From Methylobacterium sp. J-030 (GTDB taxonomy: Bacteria > Pseudomonadota > Alphaproteobacteria > Rhizobiales > Beijerinckiaceae): a stretch of 64,000 bases of DNA. The notes under the pieces were generated by a model that worked only from the letters and a program-made list of their open reading frames with translations, was not told the DNA's origin and ran no database searches. A program made the translations under genes and the position numbers. The DNA lies in assembly GCF_022829545.1 (NCBI RefSeq), contig NZ_JAKSYM010000313.1:1-64000 (forward strand), written 5' to 3'. Positions 25,606 through 33,112 of this stretch are shown here, piece after piece; within the stretch, counting starts at the first letter, position 1; every line of letters starts with the position of its first letter.

Positions 25606-26091
25606 TGCGGGTGCTCGTCATAGAAAGGCGAACCGTCACGCGGTCGCTCATGCCGGGGATCCGGACTCACACCGTCCGCTGTCTGGAGCGCCGTTGCTCC
25701 GCCGCCGCAGCAGGTGCGGCTGATCGGGCTAAGCAGCAAGCGTGCCAGACCGGGCGACCTCGCCTCCGCGGCTGTCGACGGGTCGATCACCGCAGCGACG
25801 CGGTCCCGTGAGAGCACTCTGATGCCGCTCGCGAAGGCAGCGCTGCCGAGCAAACGGGCGGCGGCGCGCGGCCGTCGCGGATCGGCGTGCGGGAATTGCT
25901 GCATGCAGGCAACACAGAGGGGAAGAACGCGGCCGCGGCAGCGCTTAATGTGCCCGCGCAGGTTGCCGGCAACTTGGCGTCAAAGTGCGATATTTGCTAA
26001 GACACGGGATGAGCTGATCCTTGTCTTCGTGCAGGCAGGCTCGACTGCGCGCCTTGGCGTGTCCCGGCGTTGCCTCCGAGGAATCCGAACC
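25606..26091. other. Gene-free divergent region between narK and an L,D-transpeptidase gene
   Basis: This 486-base stretch separates narK (minus) and the L,D-transpeptidase gene (plus). No reading frame looks like a protein. A 12-base perfect palindrome GTTGCCGGCAAC is at 25962-25973, next to the AT-richer TTGGCGTCAAAGTGCGATATTTGCTAA area (25974-26000), likely promoter DNA. A structured nitrate-responsive (ANTAR-type) leader on the narK side is possible but I cannot demonstrate one. Confidence 0.4.
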
Positions 26092-27105
26092 ATGCCCGCC
26101 CCAATCCGTCGCCTGTTCCTGGCCGGTTTCGCCGTCCTGGCCGTCGCATCCGCCGTACACGCCCAGGGCCGCGGTCCGGTCGGCGAGGCCGGCATCGATG
26201 GGTTTGGCGATGACGGTCAGCTCTACCAGGACCAGAACGGCGCGTACTACGTGCGCCGCGGCGGCCGCTACCTGCCCTATACCGGCCGCACCGACTTCGT
26301 GCGCCCCGTTGCGCCCCCGCAGGCCGCGCAGGTCCCGCTCTCGGCACCCGCCGCTTCGCTGAACGCGGAGCCGACCGCGTCCGCTCGCCCGGGCACCGCG
26401 TCCTCGACCGAGGGCCTGTCCCCCCTGGAGGCCGCCAAGGCGAAGGCCGTGCTGCGCGCGCCCGACAACGAGGCGATCGACTACGCCAAGGTCTACGGGC
26501 CGGTCGCCGATGACGTATTTCCGGTCCAGGCATTCAATTACAAGAAGATGAACCCCGCGTTCCTGCGGCAGGAAATCGCCTATCACGGGCCCTACGAGCC
26601 CGGGACGATCATCGTCGATCCGCGCGCGCATCAGCTCACCCTGGTCCAGGAGAACGGCCGGGCCCGCCGCTACGGCGTAGGCGTCGGCAAGCAGGGCTTC
26701 TCGTGGTCGGGCTCCGCCACGGTCAATTCCAAGCAGGCGTGGCCGGACTGGTATCCGCCCAAGGAGATGATCGCCCGCAGCCCGAAGCTCGCGGGCGAGG
26801 TCGACAAGCTTCAGAGCGGGCTCGGCGTCGCGGGCGGCCTGCGCAATCCGCTCGGCGCCCGGGCCATGTACCTCTGGCAGGGCAACAAGGACACGCTGTT
26901 CCGCATTCACGGCACCCTCGAGCCGTATTCGATCGGCAAGAGCGTCTCGTCGGGCTGCATCCGGATGATCAATCAGGACGCGATCGACCTGTTCAGCCGC
27001 GTCAACGTCGGCACCAAGGTGGTGGTGCTGAACGGAAGTGGCACGGTCGAAGCGGCCGCGAATCCGCCGATGCCGCGGGGCCGCTCGGCTGACAGCCGCC
27101 TCTGA
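26092..27105 (+). CDS. L,D-transpeptidase (YkuD domain), secreted
   Basis: This is a 337-aa periplasmic enzyme that makes 3-3 peptidoglycan cross-links or attaches proteins to the wall. A Sec signal (RRLFLAGFAVLAVASAVHAQ) is followed by a proline/alanine-rich linker to about residue 130. The YkuD domain begins near GTIIVDPRAHQLTLV, and the catalytic motif HGTLEPYSIGKSVSSGCIRM has His273 and nucleophile Cys289. The start at 26092 is set by the signal peptide; the frame is open to 25714, but that extension would bury it. Downstream is glpX in convergent orientation. A second YkuD enzyme is at 46519-47631. Confidence 0.93.
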   Translation: MPAPIRRLFLAGFAVLAVASAVHAQGRGPVGEAGIDGFGDDGQLYQDQNGAYYVRRGGRYLPYTGRTDFVRPVAPPQAAQVPLSAPAASLNAEPTASARPGTASSTEGLSPLEAAKAKAVLRAPDNEAIDYAKVYGPVADDVFPVQAFNYKKMNPAFLRQEIAYHGPYEPGTIIVDPRAHQLTLVQENGRARRYGVGVGKQGFSWSGSATVNSKQAWPDWYPPKEMIARSPKLAGEVDKLQSGLGVAGGLRNPLGARAMYLWQGNKDTLFRIHGTLEPYSIGKSVSSGCIRMINQDAIDLFSRVNVGTKVVVLNGSGTVEAAANPPMPRGRSADSRL

Positions 27106-27200
27106 GGCGTTTCTGTCCGGCTTTCGGGATGGTGCGGAGGCGAGAACTTCCGCATCGCGGTTCGTCCGCGCGACGGCGCGGCGGCTTTCGTCCGCCAGGC

Positions 27201-27233
27201 GCGGTGATCCCGACCCTGGGTCTGGATCACCGC
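27201..27233. terminator. Convergent terminator between L,D-transpeptidase and glpX
   Basis: GCGGTGATCC (27201-27210) and GGATCACCGC (27224-27233) form a perfect 10-base stem with a 13-base loop in the 144-base gap between two converging genes. It has no T-tract on either strand, so it may act in both directions with Rho help. Confidence 0.6.
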
Positions 27234-27249
27234 AACTTGGTCTAAGACC

Positions 27250-28233
27250 TCAGCCCAGCCCGCGCCGATGCTCCCCGAGGATCCGGCGCACGGTGCCGGC
27301 CTCGGAACGGTAGACCACCGTCTCGGTCTGGATCCGGTCCGGCCGGAAGCGGACGCCCCGCAGCAGCGCGCCGTCGGTGACGCCCGTGGCCGCCACGATC
27401 ACGTCGCCGCTCGCCAAGTCGGTGAGGTCGTATTTTCGGTCCTGGTCCCTGATGCCCATTTCCGTGGCCCGGCGGCGGCGATCGGGCGTGTCGAGGATGA
27501 GGCGTCCCTGCATCTGGCCGCCGATGCATCGCATCGCCGCCGCAGCGAGCACACCCTCGGGCGCCGCGCCGGTCCCGAGGTAGAGATCGATGCCGGTCTC
27601 CTCCGGGCTCGCCGTGAAGATGATCCCGGCGATGTCGCCGTCCGAGATCAGCCGGACCGCGGCGCCGGATTCCCGCACCTCGGCCACGAGCGCCGCGTGG
27701 CGGGGCCGGTCCAGGATCAGCGCGGTGATCTGCTGCGGAGCGACACCCTTGGCTCGGGCGAGCGCCAGGACGTTCTCGGTCGGGCTGGCGTCCAGATCGA
27801 CGAGGCCCGGCGGATAGCCCGGGCCGATGGCGATCTTCTGCATGTAGACATCGGGGGCCGCGAGCAGCGAGCCGCGCTCCGCCATCGCCATCACGGCGAT
27901 GGCCCCGGGCATGTCCTTGGCGCAGAGCGTCGTACCTTCGAGGGGATCGACCGCGATATCCACCTCCGGGCCGTCGCCGCGCCCGAGCTGCTCGCCGATG
28001 AACAGCATCGGCGCTTCGTCACGCTCGCCCTCCCCGATCACCACGGTGCCGCGGATCGGCAGGCCATTGAGTTCGTCGCGCATGGCATCGACGGCGGCCT
28101 GATCGGCGGCCTTCTCGTCCCCCTTGCCGCGCAGGCGCGCGGCGGCGATGGCGGCCCGCTCCGTCACCCGGGCGAGTTCCAGGGCGAGCATGCGCGGGAC
28201 CCCGCGGGACGCGGGTTTGAGAGCGTCGGCCAT
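27250..28233 (-). CDS. glpX: Class II fructose-1,6-bisphosphatase GlpX
   Basis: This is a 327-aa cytoplasmic phosphatase that converts fructose-1,6-bisphosphate (and in some bacteria sedoheptulose-1,7-bisphosphate) to the monophosphate, for gluconeogenesis or the Calvin-type cycle. GlpX features are clear: LELARVTERAAIAAARLRGKGDEKAAD at the N-terminus, VIGEGERDEAPMLFIGE with metal-binding glutamates, DIAVDPLEGTTLCAKDMPGA, and GTGAAPEGVLAAAAMRCIGGQ. The ATG at 28233 is chosen; an earlier in-frame start adds 14 unrelated residues. It follows hom on the same strand, a gene order common in alphaproteobacteria. Confidence 0.96.
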   Translation of the reverse strand: MADALKPASRGVPRMLALELARVTERAAIAAARLRGKGDEKAADQAAVDAMRDELNGLPIRGTVVIGEGERDEAPMLFIGEQLGRGDGPEVDIAVDPLEGTTLCAKDMPGAIAVMAMAERGSLLAAPDVYMQKIAIGPGYPPGLVDLDASPTENVLALARAKGVAPQQITALILDRPRHAALVAEVRESGAAVRLISDGDIAGIIFTASPEETGIDLYLGTGAAPEGVLAAAAMRCIGGQMQGRLILDTPDRRRRATEMGIRDQDRKYDLTDLASGDVIVAATGVTDGALLRGVRFRPDRIQTETVVYRSEAGTVRRILGEHRRGLG

Positions 28234-28447
28234 CGTTTCCTGCCTTTGTCCGGGTCCGATCTTTTGTCGGATCACGATCTAAACGCCGTCGGACGAACGA
28301 CGTTCAGCCTAAGCGCCGTTTGACACGGGCTCATCATCTCGATTGCGTCGGCGCATTTGCGCACCGGATCGTTTCGCGAGCTTTGCCGGCCCTGCCAAAC
28401 CGGCCTTCGATACGAACGCCGTGGCGCGTTCGCCGCGGACAGAGCCG

Positions 28448-29764
28448 TTACTCGCGCTCGATCCGGATCACCTGCGGCGGCTCGGCCAGCAGGCCGTCCG
28501 CATCGATGGCGTCGAGGGCCGCGCGGATGCTGCCTTCGGTCGCCGCGTAGGTGATCAGGACCAATGGGACGGGTCGTCCCGAACGGCCGCGGGGATCCGA
28601 TCCGCCGCCCTCGGTGCGCCGCTGCAGGATACTCTCCAGGGAGATCTCGCGCTCGGCCATCCGCTGTGCGACGCCGGCCGCGACACCCGGACGGTCGTGC
28701 ACCGTGAGTCGGATGTAGTATCCGCCCTCGTGGCGCTGCATCTCGACACGTTCGCTGGACGGCATGGTGGCGGCCGGGACGCCGAAGGTCGGACGCACGA
28801 TGCCGCGGGCCACATCGGCGATGTCGGCGACGACCGCGGAGGCCGTCGCTTCGCCGCCGGCGCCCGGGCCGATCAGGGTCAGTTCGCCGATCGCGTCCGC
28901 GTCGATGGTCACGGCATTCGTCACGCCCATGACCTGGGCGATCGCCGAAGACTTCGGCACCATGGTGGGGTGCACCCGCTGCTCGATCCCCGCCTCGGTG
29001 AGTTGGGCGACGCCGAGGAGCTTGATCCGGTAGCCGAGTTCGTCCGCCATGCGCAGATCGAGGGGCTGGACTCGGGAGATCCCCTCCACCGACACGCCTT
29101 CCGCGTCGACTGCGGTGCCGAAGGCGAGGCTCGTCAGGATCGCGAGCTTGTGGGCCGTATCGAAGCCCTCGACATCGAAGGTCGGGTCCGCCTCGGCATA
29201 GCCCAGCGCCTGCGCGTCCTTGAGGCAGGCCTCGAAGGTCAGGCCCTCGCGCTCCATCCGGCTGAGGATGTAGTTACAGGTGCCGTTGAGGATCCCGTAG
29301 ACGCGGGTCAGGGCATTGCCGGGCAGTCCCTCGCGCAGGGTCTTGATGACCGGAATGCCCCCGGCGACCGCCGCCTCGAAGGCGAGCGCGACGCCGCGCG
29401 CTTCGGCCAGCGCGGCCAGTGCCGCGCCGTGGCGGGCCAGGAGCGCCTTGTTGGCGGTCACCACCGGCTTGCCGGACTGAAGCGCGGCCTCGACGACGGA
29501 CTTGGCGGCACCCTCGGCCCCGCCGATCAGTTCGACGACGGCGTCGACGGTCTCTGATCGTGCAAGGGCGACCGGATCGTCGAACCATTCCATGCCCGCC
29601 AGATCGAGCCCGCGGTCCCGACCTCTGTCGCGCGATGCGACCGCGGTGACCCGCAGATCCAGGCCAGCCGCCACCAGCGCCGACCGACGTCGTTCCACCA
29701 TCCGAACCACGGACGCGCCGACGGTGCCGAGCCCGGCGATCCCGAGGCGAAAACTCACAGTCAT
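28448..29764 (-). CDS. hom: Homoserine dehydrogenase
   Basis: This is a 438-aa NAD(P)-dependent enzyme reducing aspartate semialdehyde to homoserine in threonine, methionine and isoleucine synthesis. It begins with the nucleotide-binding loop GIAGLGTVGASVV. VVTANKALLARHG holds the catalytic-region lysine, GILNGTCNYILSRM and YAEADPTFDVEGFDTAHKLAIL are the family signatures, and an ACT regulatory domain (YYIRLTVHDRPGVAAGVAQ) is at the C-terminus, suggesting threonine feedback. The ATG at 29764 starts five residues before the Rossmann strand. glpX lies 214 bases downstream on the same strand. Confidence 0.97.
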   Translation of the reverse strand: MTVSFRLGIAGLGTVGASVVRMVERRRSALVAAGLDLRVTAVASRDRGRDRGLDLAGMEWFDDPVALARSETVDAVVELIGGAEGAAKSVVEAALQSGKPVVTANKALLARHGAALAALAEARGVALAFEAAVAGGIPVIKTLREGLPGNALTRVYGILNGTCNYILSRMEREGLTFEACLKDAQALGYAEADPTFDVEGFDTAHKLAILTSLAFGTAVDAEGVSVEGISRVQPLDLRMADELGYRIKLLGVAQLTEAGIEQRVHPTMVPKSSAIAQVMGVTNAVTIDADAIGELTLIGPGAGGEATASAVVADIADVARGIVRPTFGVPAATMPSSERVEMQRHEGGYYIRLTVHDRPGVAAGVAQRMAEREISLESILQRRTEGGGSDPRGRSGRPVPLVLITYAATEGSIRAALDAIDADGLLAEPPQVIRIERE

Positions 29765-29874
29765 GACCTGTTCCGAACCTCGGGCAACTTGGGGGAACCC
29801 GGCGCCCGATGCGGCGCAGTTCTGCAAGAAAACCGCCCGCGCCGCAAGGAAACGGCCCCGGCATCGGATGCGCC

Positions 29875-30561
29875 TCAACCCGCGGTTTCGCGATGCCGGA
29901 TCGCTGTCGCCACAAGCGCGTAGAGCACGGCGGCGTTCAGGATATGCCAAAGCGCGTGCGTCCCGGTCGGCAGGGACGTGCAGGCGGCCTGATCGACGGT
30001 GCGTGCGGCGAGCGAGACCAGGAATAGGCAGCCAATCCCGGCGAGGCGCCATCCCGTGCCGGCGATGCGCGCCTCGGGCCGTGACATGGTCGCAGCGGCG
30101 ATCCCGAACAGCGCGAGCAGGGCCGGAACGTAATCGACCGAGCCGTTGGTCGCTGCCGAGACGTCGAGCCCGGTTATATCACCGAGGACCGGCGTGAGAA
30201 GAAACCCGAAGGCGGCGAAACCGGCCGTCACCGCGACGACCGCGGCCGCCGGCAGCTGCAGATACCGGCGGAGCGCCAGCGCGAAATAGGCATAGATAAA
30301 CAGCGCGATCGGGAACACGTCGGCCAGCATCGACCATGTGACCGCCAGCGTGTGGAACAGGAACGAGCCGATTCCGACCACGGCGATCAGCCCGGAAAGG
30401 ACCAGCCCGGCGCGATCCGGCGGCGCGGTTCGCGCTGCGCGCCGTGCCGCCGCCGCCGCGGCGATCAGGAAGCCCGCATTGGACAGGGCGTTGACGGGCT
30501 CGGCCCAGAAATCGGCGTCCGTCCGCTCGCAATACGCCCGCACCGGCGCGAACCAATCCAT
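29875..30561 (-). CDS. Ceramidase-family integral membrane protein
   Basis: This is a 228-aa membrane protein with about seven hydrophobic segments, matching the alkaline ceramidase / PAQR-like CREST superfamily. The family start YCERTDADFWAEPVNALSNAGF is unmistakable, followed by the histidine in GSFLFHTLAVTWSMLADV and the C-terminal THALWHILNAAVLYAL. The conserved S, H, D and paired H residues that bind zinc in this superfamily are all present. Eukaryotic members hydrolyse ceramides; the bacterial role is not established and may concern membrane lipids or hopanoid-associated amides (inference). It sits between hom and a divergent exonuclease III gene. Confidence 0.85.
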   Translation of the reverse strand: MDWFAPVRAYCERTDADFWAEPVNALSNAGFLIAAAAAARRAARTAPPDRAGLVLSGLIAVVGIGSFLFHTLAVTWSMLADVFPIALFIYAYFALALRRYLQLPAAAVVAVTAGFAAFGFLLTPVLGDITGLDVSAATNGSVDYVPALLALFGIAAATMSRPEARIAGTGWRLAGIGCLFLVSLAARTVDQAACTSLPTGTHALWHILNAAVLYALVATAIRHRETAG

Positions 30562-30699
30562 GCGAACACCCCCTGAACAACCCAGCCGCGGGCGGAACGG
30601 CGACGCGGCAAGCTTGGATTGCGGATCCAGGCCCAGGCCGGCCTTGCCAGCGCGGCGCGAAGCGCGGATGACGGCCCTGCGGCGACCGGATGCGAGGCG

Positions 30700-31494
30700 A
30701 TGCGGATCACGACCTGGAACGTCAACTCGATCAAGCAGCGGCTGCCCCACCTTCTGGCGTTCCTCGACGAGGCGAAGCCCGACGTGGTCTGCCTGCAGGA
30801 GCTGAAGTGCCAGGACGCGGCGTTCCCCAACGCGGAGATCGAGGCGGCCGGCTACGCGGTCGAGGCGCTCGGTCAGAAGGCCTATAACGGCGTCGCCCTG
30901 CTGGTCCGCGCGCCGCTGACGATGGGCGAGGTCCGGCGCGGACTTCCCGGCGATGCCGACGACGAGCAGGCCCGCTACATCGAAGCGCTAATCTCTGGGG
31001 CGGAGACCCAGCCGGTGCGGGTCGCCTCGATCTACCTGCCGAACGGCAACCCGGTCGACAGCCCGAAATACCCCTACAAGCTCGCCTTCCTCGAACGTCT
31101 GCGGCTCCATGCGCGCGCGCTCATGCAAGACGAGACCGCCGTCGTGTTGGCGGGCGACTACAACGTCATCCCCGAACTGGCGGATGCGGCCGATCCGGAG
31201 GCATGGCGGTCCGACGCGCTGTTCCTCCTTCAGACCCGCATGGCGTTCCGCGCGCTGCTAGCCGAGGGTTACGCGGATGGCCTCCGGGCCTGCGATCCGC
31301 GCGACGGGCTCTACACCTTCTGGGACTATCAGGCCGGCTGCTGGCAGCGGAACGCCGGCATCCGCATCGATCACCTGCTGCTCTCGCCCCAGGCCGCCGA
31401 CCGGCTGGTCTCGGCCTCGGTGCAGAAGCACTTGCGCGGGCTCGACAAGCCGTCGGACCATGTTCCCGTGACGGTGGAGCTCTCGGCGGGCTGA
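30700..31494 (+). CDS. xth: Exodeoxyribonuclease III (AP endonuclease)
   Basis: This is a 264-aa enzyme of base-excision repair: AP-site cleavage plus 3'-5' exonuclease. It begins MRITTWNVNSIKQRLPHL, the exact pattern of the family. Next come CLQELKCQD with the metal-binding glutamate (Glu34), YNGVALL, ASIYLPNGNP, VVLAGDYNVIP, the DGLYTFWDYQAGCW loop, RIDHLLLSP and the terminal catalytic SDHVPVT. The ATG at 30700 has a GAGG ribosome site; an upstream in-frame start is inside the promoter gap. It is divergent from the ceramidase-family gene. Confidence 0.96.
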   Translation: MRITTWNVNSIKQRLPHLLAFLDEAKPDVVCLQELKCQDAAFPNAEIEAAGYAVEALGQKAYNGVALLVRAPLTMGEVRRGLPGDADDEQARYIEALISGAETQPVRVASIYLPNGNPVDSPKYPYKLAFLERLRLHARALMQDETAVVLAGDYNVIPELADAADPEAWRSDALFLLQTRMAFRALLAEGYADGLRACDPRDGLYTFWDYQAGCWQRNAGIRIDHLLLSPQAADRLVSASVQKHLRGLDKPSDHVPVTVELSAG

Positions 31495-31550
31495 GGCGAT
31501 GCCCTATCTTGGCGCTGTGGGAATCGGAACGAACCCACCGCGTCCCCAGC

Positions 31551-31557
31551 AGAGGAG
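31551..31557 (+). promoter_or_regulatory. Ribosome binding site that supports a TTG start
   Basis: AGAGGAG at 31551-31557 is 6 bases ahead of the TTG at 31564. It is the reason for choosing this rare start codon for the glutathione S-transferase gene; no ATG lies in frame before the conserved thioredoxin-fold strand. Confidence 0.65.
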
Positions 31558-31563
31558 TCCCGC

Positions 31564-32187
31564 TTGATCGTCTACGGCACCGGCTATTCGCCCTTCGTCC
31601 GCAAGACCCTCGTCGCGCTCGCCGAGAAGGGCGTGCCCTACGAGCACAGGCCCGTGATGTTCCACGCGCCCGATCAGGATTTCCAGGCGTGCAGTCCGCT
31701 CGGAAAAATCCCGGCCATCGAGGAGGACGGGTTTCGCCTCGCCGATTCCTCTGCGATCCTGTGGTATCTCGAGCGCAAGCACCCGGCGCCGGCCCTCGCG
31801 CCGACCGATCCGAAGGCCCTCGGCCGTGCCGTCTGGTTCGACAAGTTCGGCGATACCGAGCTGTTCGGGAAGCTGATCGTGCCCTTCGTCGAGCGGGTGC
31901 TGAAACCCAACATGATGAAGCAGCCCACCGACGAGGCCGCGGTCACGAAGGCGCTCGACAAGGACCTGCCGCCCCTCTTCGATTATCTGGAGGGCGAGAT
32001 CGCGGGTCCGTATCTGGTCGGCAAGGCCTTCAGCATGGCCGACATCTCGATCGCCACCGGCTTCTACAACTTCCATCTGGCGCAGGCCCGCGTCGATGCC
32101 GGCCGCTGGCCCAAGCTGGCCGCCTATGTCGATGCCACCCTCGGGCGGCCGTCCTTCAGGACCGCCGTGGAGGCGAAGAAGGGCTGA
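31564..32187 (+). CDS. Glutathione S-transferase family protein
   Basis: This is a 207-aa cytosolic GST. The N-terminal thioredoxin-like domain begins at once with IVYGTGYSPFVRKTLVALAEKG, where Ser9 may be the catalytic residue. It contains CSPLGKIPAIEEDG (cis-proline) and LADSSAILWYLERKHP (glutathione gamma-glutamyl contact). The helical C-terminal domain has GPYLVGKAFSMADISIATGFYN with the N-capping box. The start codon is TTG with a good ribosome site. It follows exonuclease III by 69 bases. Substrate unknown. Confidence 0.9.
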   Translation: MIVYGTGYSPFVRKTLVALAEKGVPYEHRPVMFHAPDQDFQACSPLGKIPAIEEDGFRLADSSAILWYLERKHPAPALAPTDPKALGRAVWFDKFGDTELFGKLIVPFVERVLKPNMMKQPTDEAAVTKALDKDLPPLFDYLEGEIAGPYLVGKAFSMADISIATGFYNFHLAQARVDAGRWPKLAAYVDATLGRPSFRTAVEAKKG

Positions 32188-32209
32188 TCGGTCGATCCGC
32201 CGGCGGCTT

Positions 32210-33112
32210 TCAGCGCCGCCGGCGGATCGACCCCACGGTCTGGAGCTGGGTCTGCGCCTCGGCGCGGTCGTCCTCGGCAGCGTTGGCCCAGTTCTTGTCG
32301 TAGAGCGCCACGATCCATTCGTCCTTGCGGCCCTCCGCGCCCTCCCGGGCGAGGGAGAGCCACATCAGGCCCTTCACGCGCTGGATCGGCACGCCGCCGA
32401 GGCCGTTGATCAGCATGTCGCCGAGCAGCGCCTGGGCGGGGTGATGCCCCTTCTCGGCGGCGAGGTTGAACCAGCGCGCCGCCTGCCTGGGATCGGCTTC
32501 GACGCCCGTGCCGTCGAGGTAGAGCCGGGCCAGATTGTACTGCGCGTTGGGGTCGCCGTAGTAGGACGCCGCGTAGTTGAACATGTCGTAGGCGCGCTCG
32601 GGGTTCGGGCGCACGTAGGTGCCCTTGATCCCCTCCAGGAAGTAGGTGCCCAGCGCCGTGAACGCGCTGCCCAGAACCGCGGAGTTCTGTGGATCGGGGC
32701 CGTCATCCGTGCTGGCATCGGCGATCCGGGAGAAGAACTCGAACGCCTTCAGGTCGTCGTGGGGCACGCCGTCGCCGTCGGCATACATCCGGCCGAGCTT
32801 CCACAGGGCCAGGGCATGGCCCTGCCCGGCCGCGTATTCGAGCGCCCGGGCGGCGCCCTGCTTGTCGCCGGCGTTGTATTCGCGCATCCCGGCCCGGAGC
32901 GCGTCCTTGGCCGAGCGGTAGCTCTTGTCGGCCACCGGCACCTGGACCGGCGTGCGCACATTGGCGTCGAGGGCGCGGGGCGCGCTGGCGGGCAGCGCGA
33001 GCAGAGCCAGCGCCCAGGCCGCCAGGGCGGCCCTCCCCACAGACCGGAGCCGACCGGGATCGGCCCCGGCCGGCGCCCTGCGCCGGCTGAGGTCAGTCCT
33101 AGACGTCCGCAT
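32210..33112 (-). CDS. Sel1-repeat periplasmic protein, ExoR-like
   Basis: This is a 300-aa protein with several Sel1-type TPR repeats: LEYAAGQGHALALWKLGRMY, MFNYAASYYGDPNAQYNLA, and RWFNLAAEKGHHPAQALLGD. An N-terminal hydrophobic stretch (AALAAWALALLALPASAPRA) is preceded by a basic region and looks like a signal peptide. The order of repeats and the VPIQRVKGLMWLSLA ending resemble ExoR, the periplasmic inhibitor of the ExoS/ChvI two-component system in rhizobia; equivalence is inference. Its ATG lies inside the 3' end of ilvD (14-base overlap); a later GTG near residue 25 is an alternative start. Confidence 0.8.
   Translation of the reverse strand: MRTSRTDLSRRRAPAGADPGRLRSVGRAALAAWALALLALPASAPRALDANVRTPVQVPVADKSYRSAKDALRAGMREYNAGDKQGAARALEYAAGQGHALALWKLGRMYADGDGVPHDDLKAFEFFSRIADASTDDGPDPQNSAVLGSAFTALGTYFLEGIKGTYVRPNPERAYDMFNYAASYYGDPNAQYNLARLYLDGTGVEADPRQAARWFNLAAEKGHHPAQALLGDMLINGLGGVPIQRVKGLMWLSLAREGAEGRKDEWIVALYDKNWANAAEDDRAEAQTQLQTVGSIRRRR

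Noticed and set aside
26055-26073. Sigma-54-like TGGCGTG...TTGC upstream of the L,D-transpeptidase gene
   Set aside because: The GG and GC elements are about 4 bases too far apart for a -24/-12 promoter.
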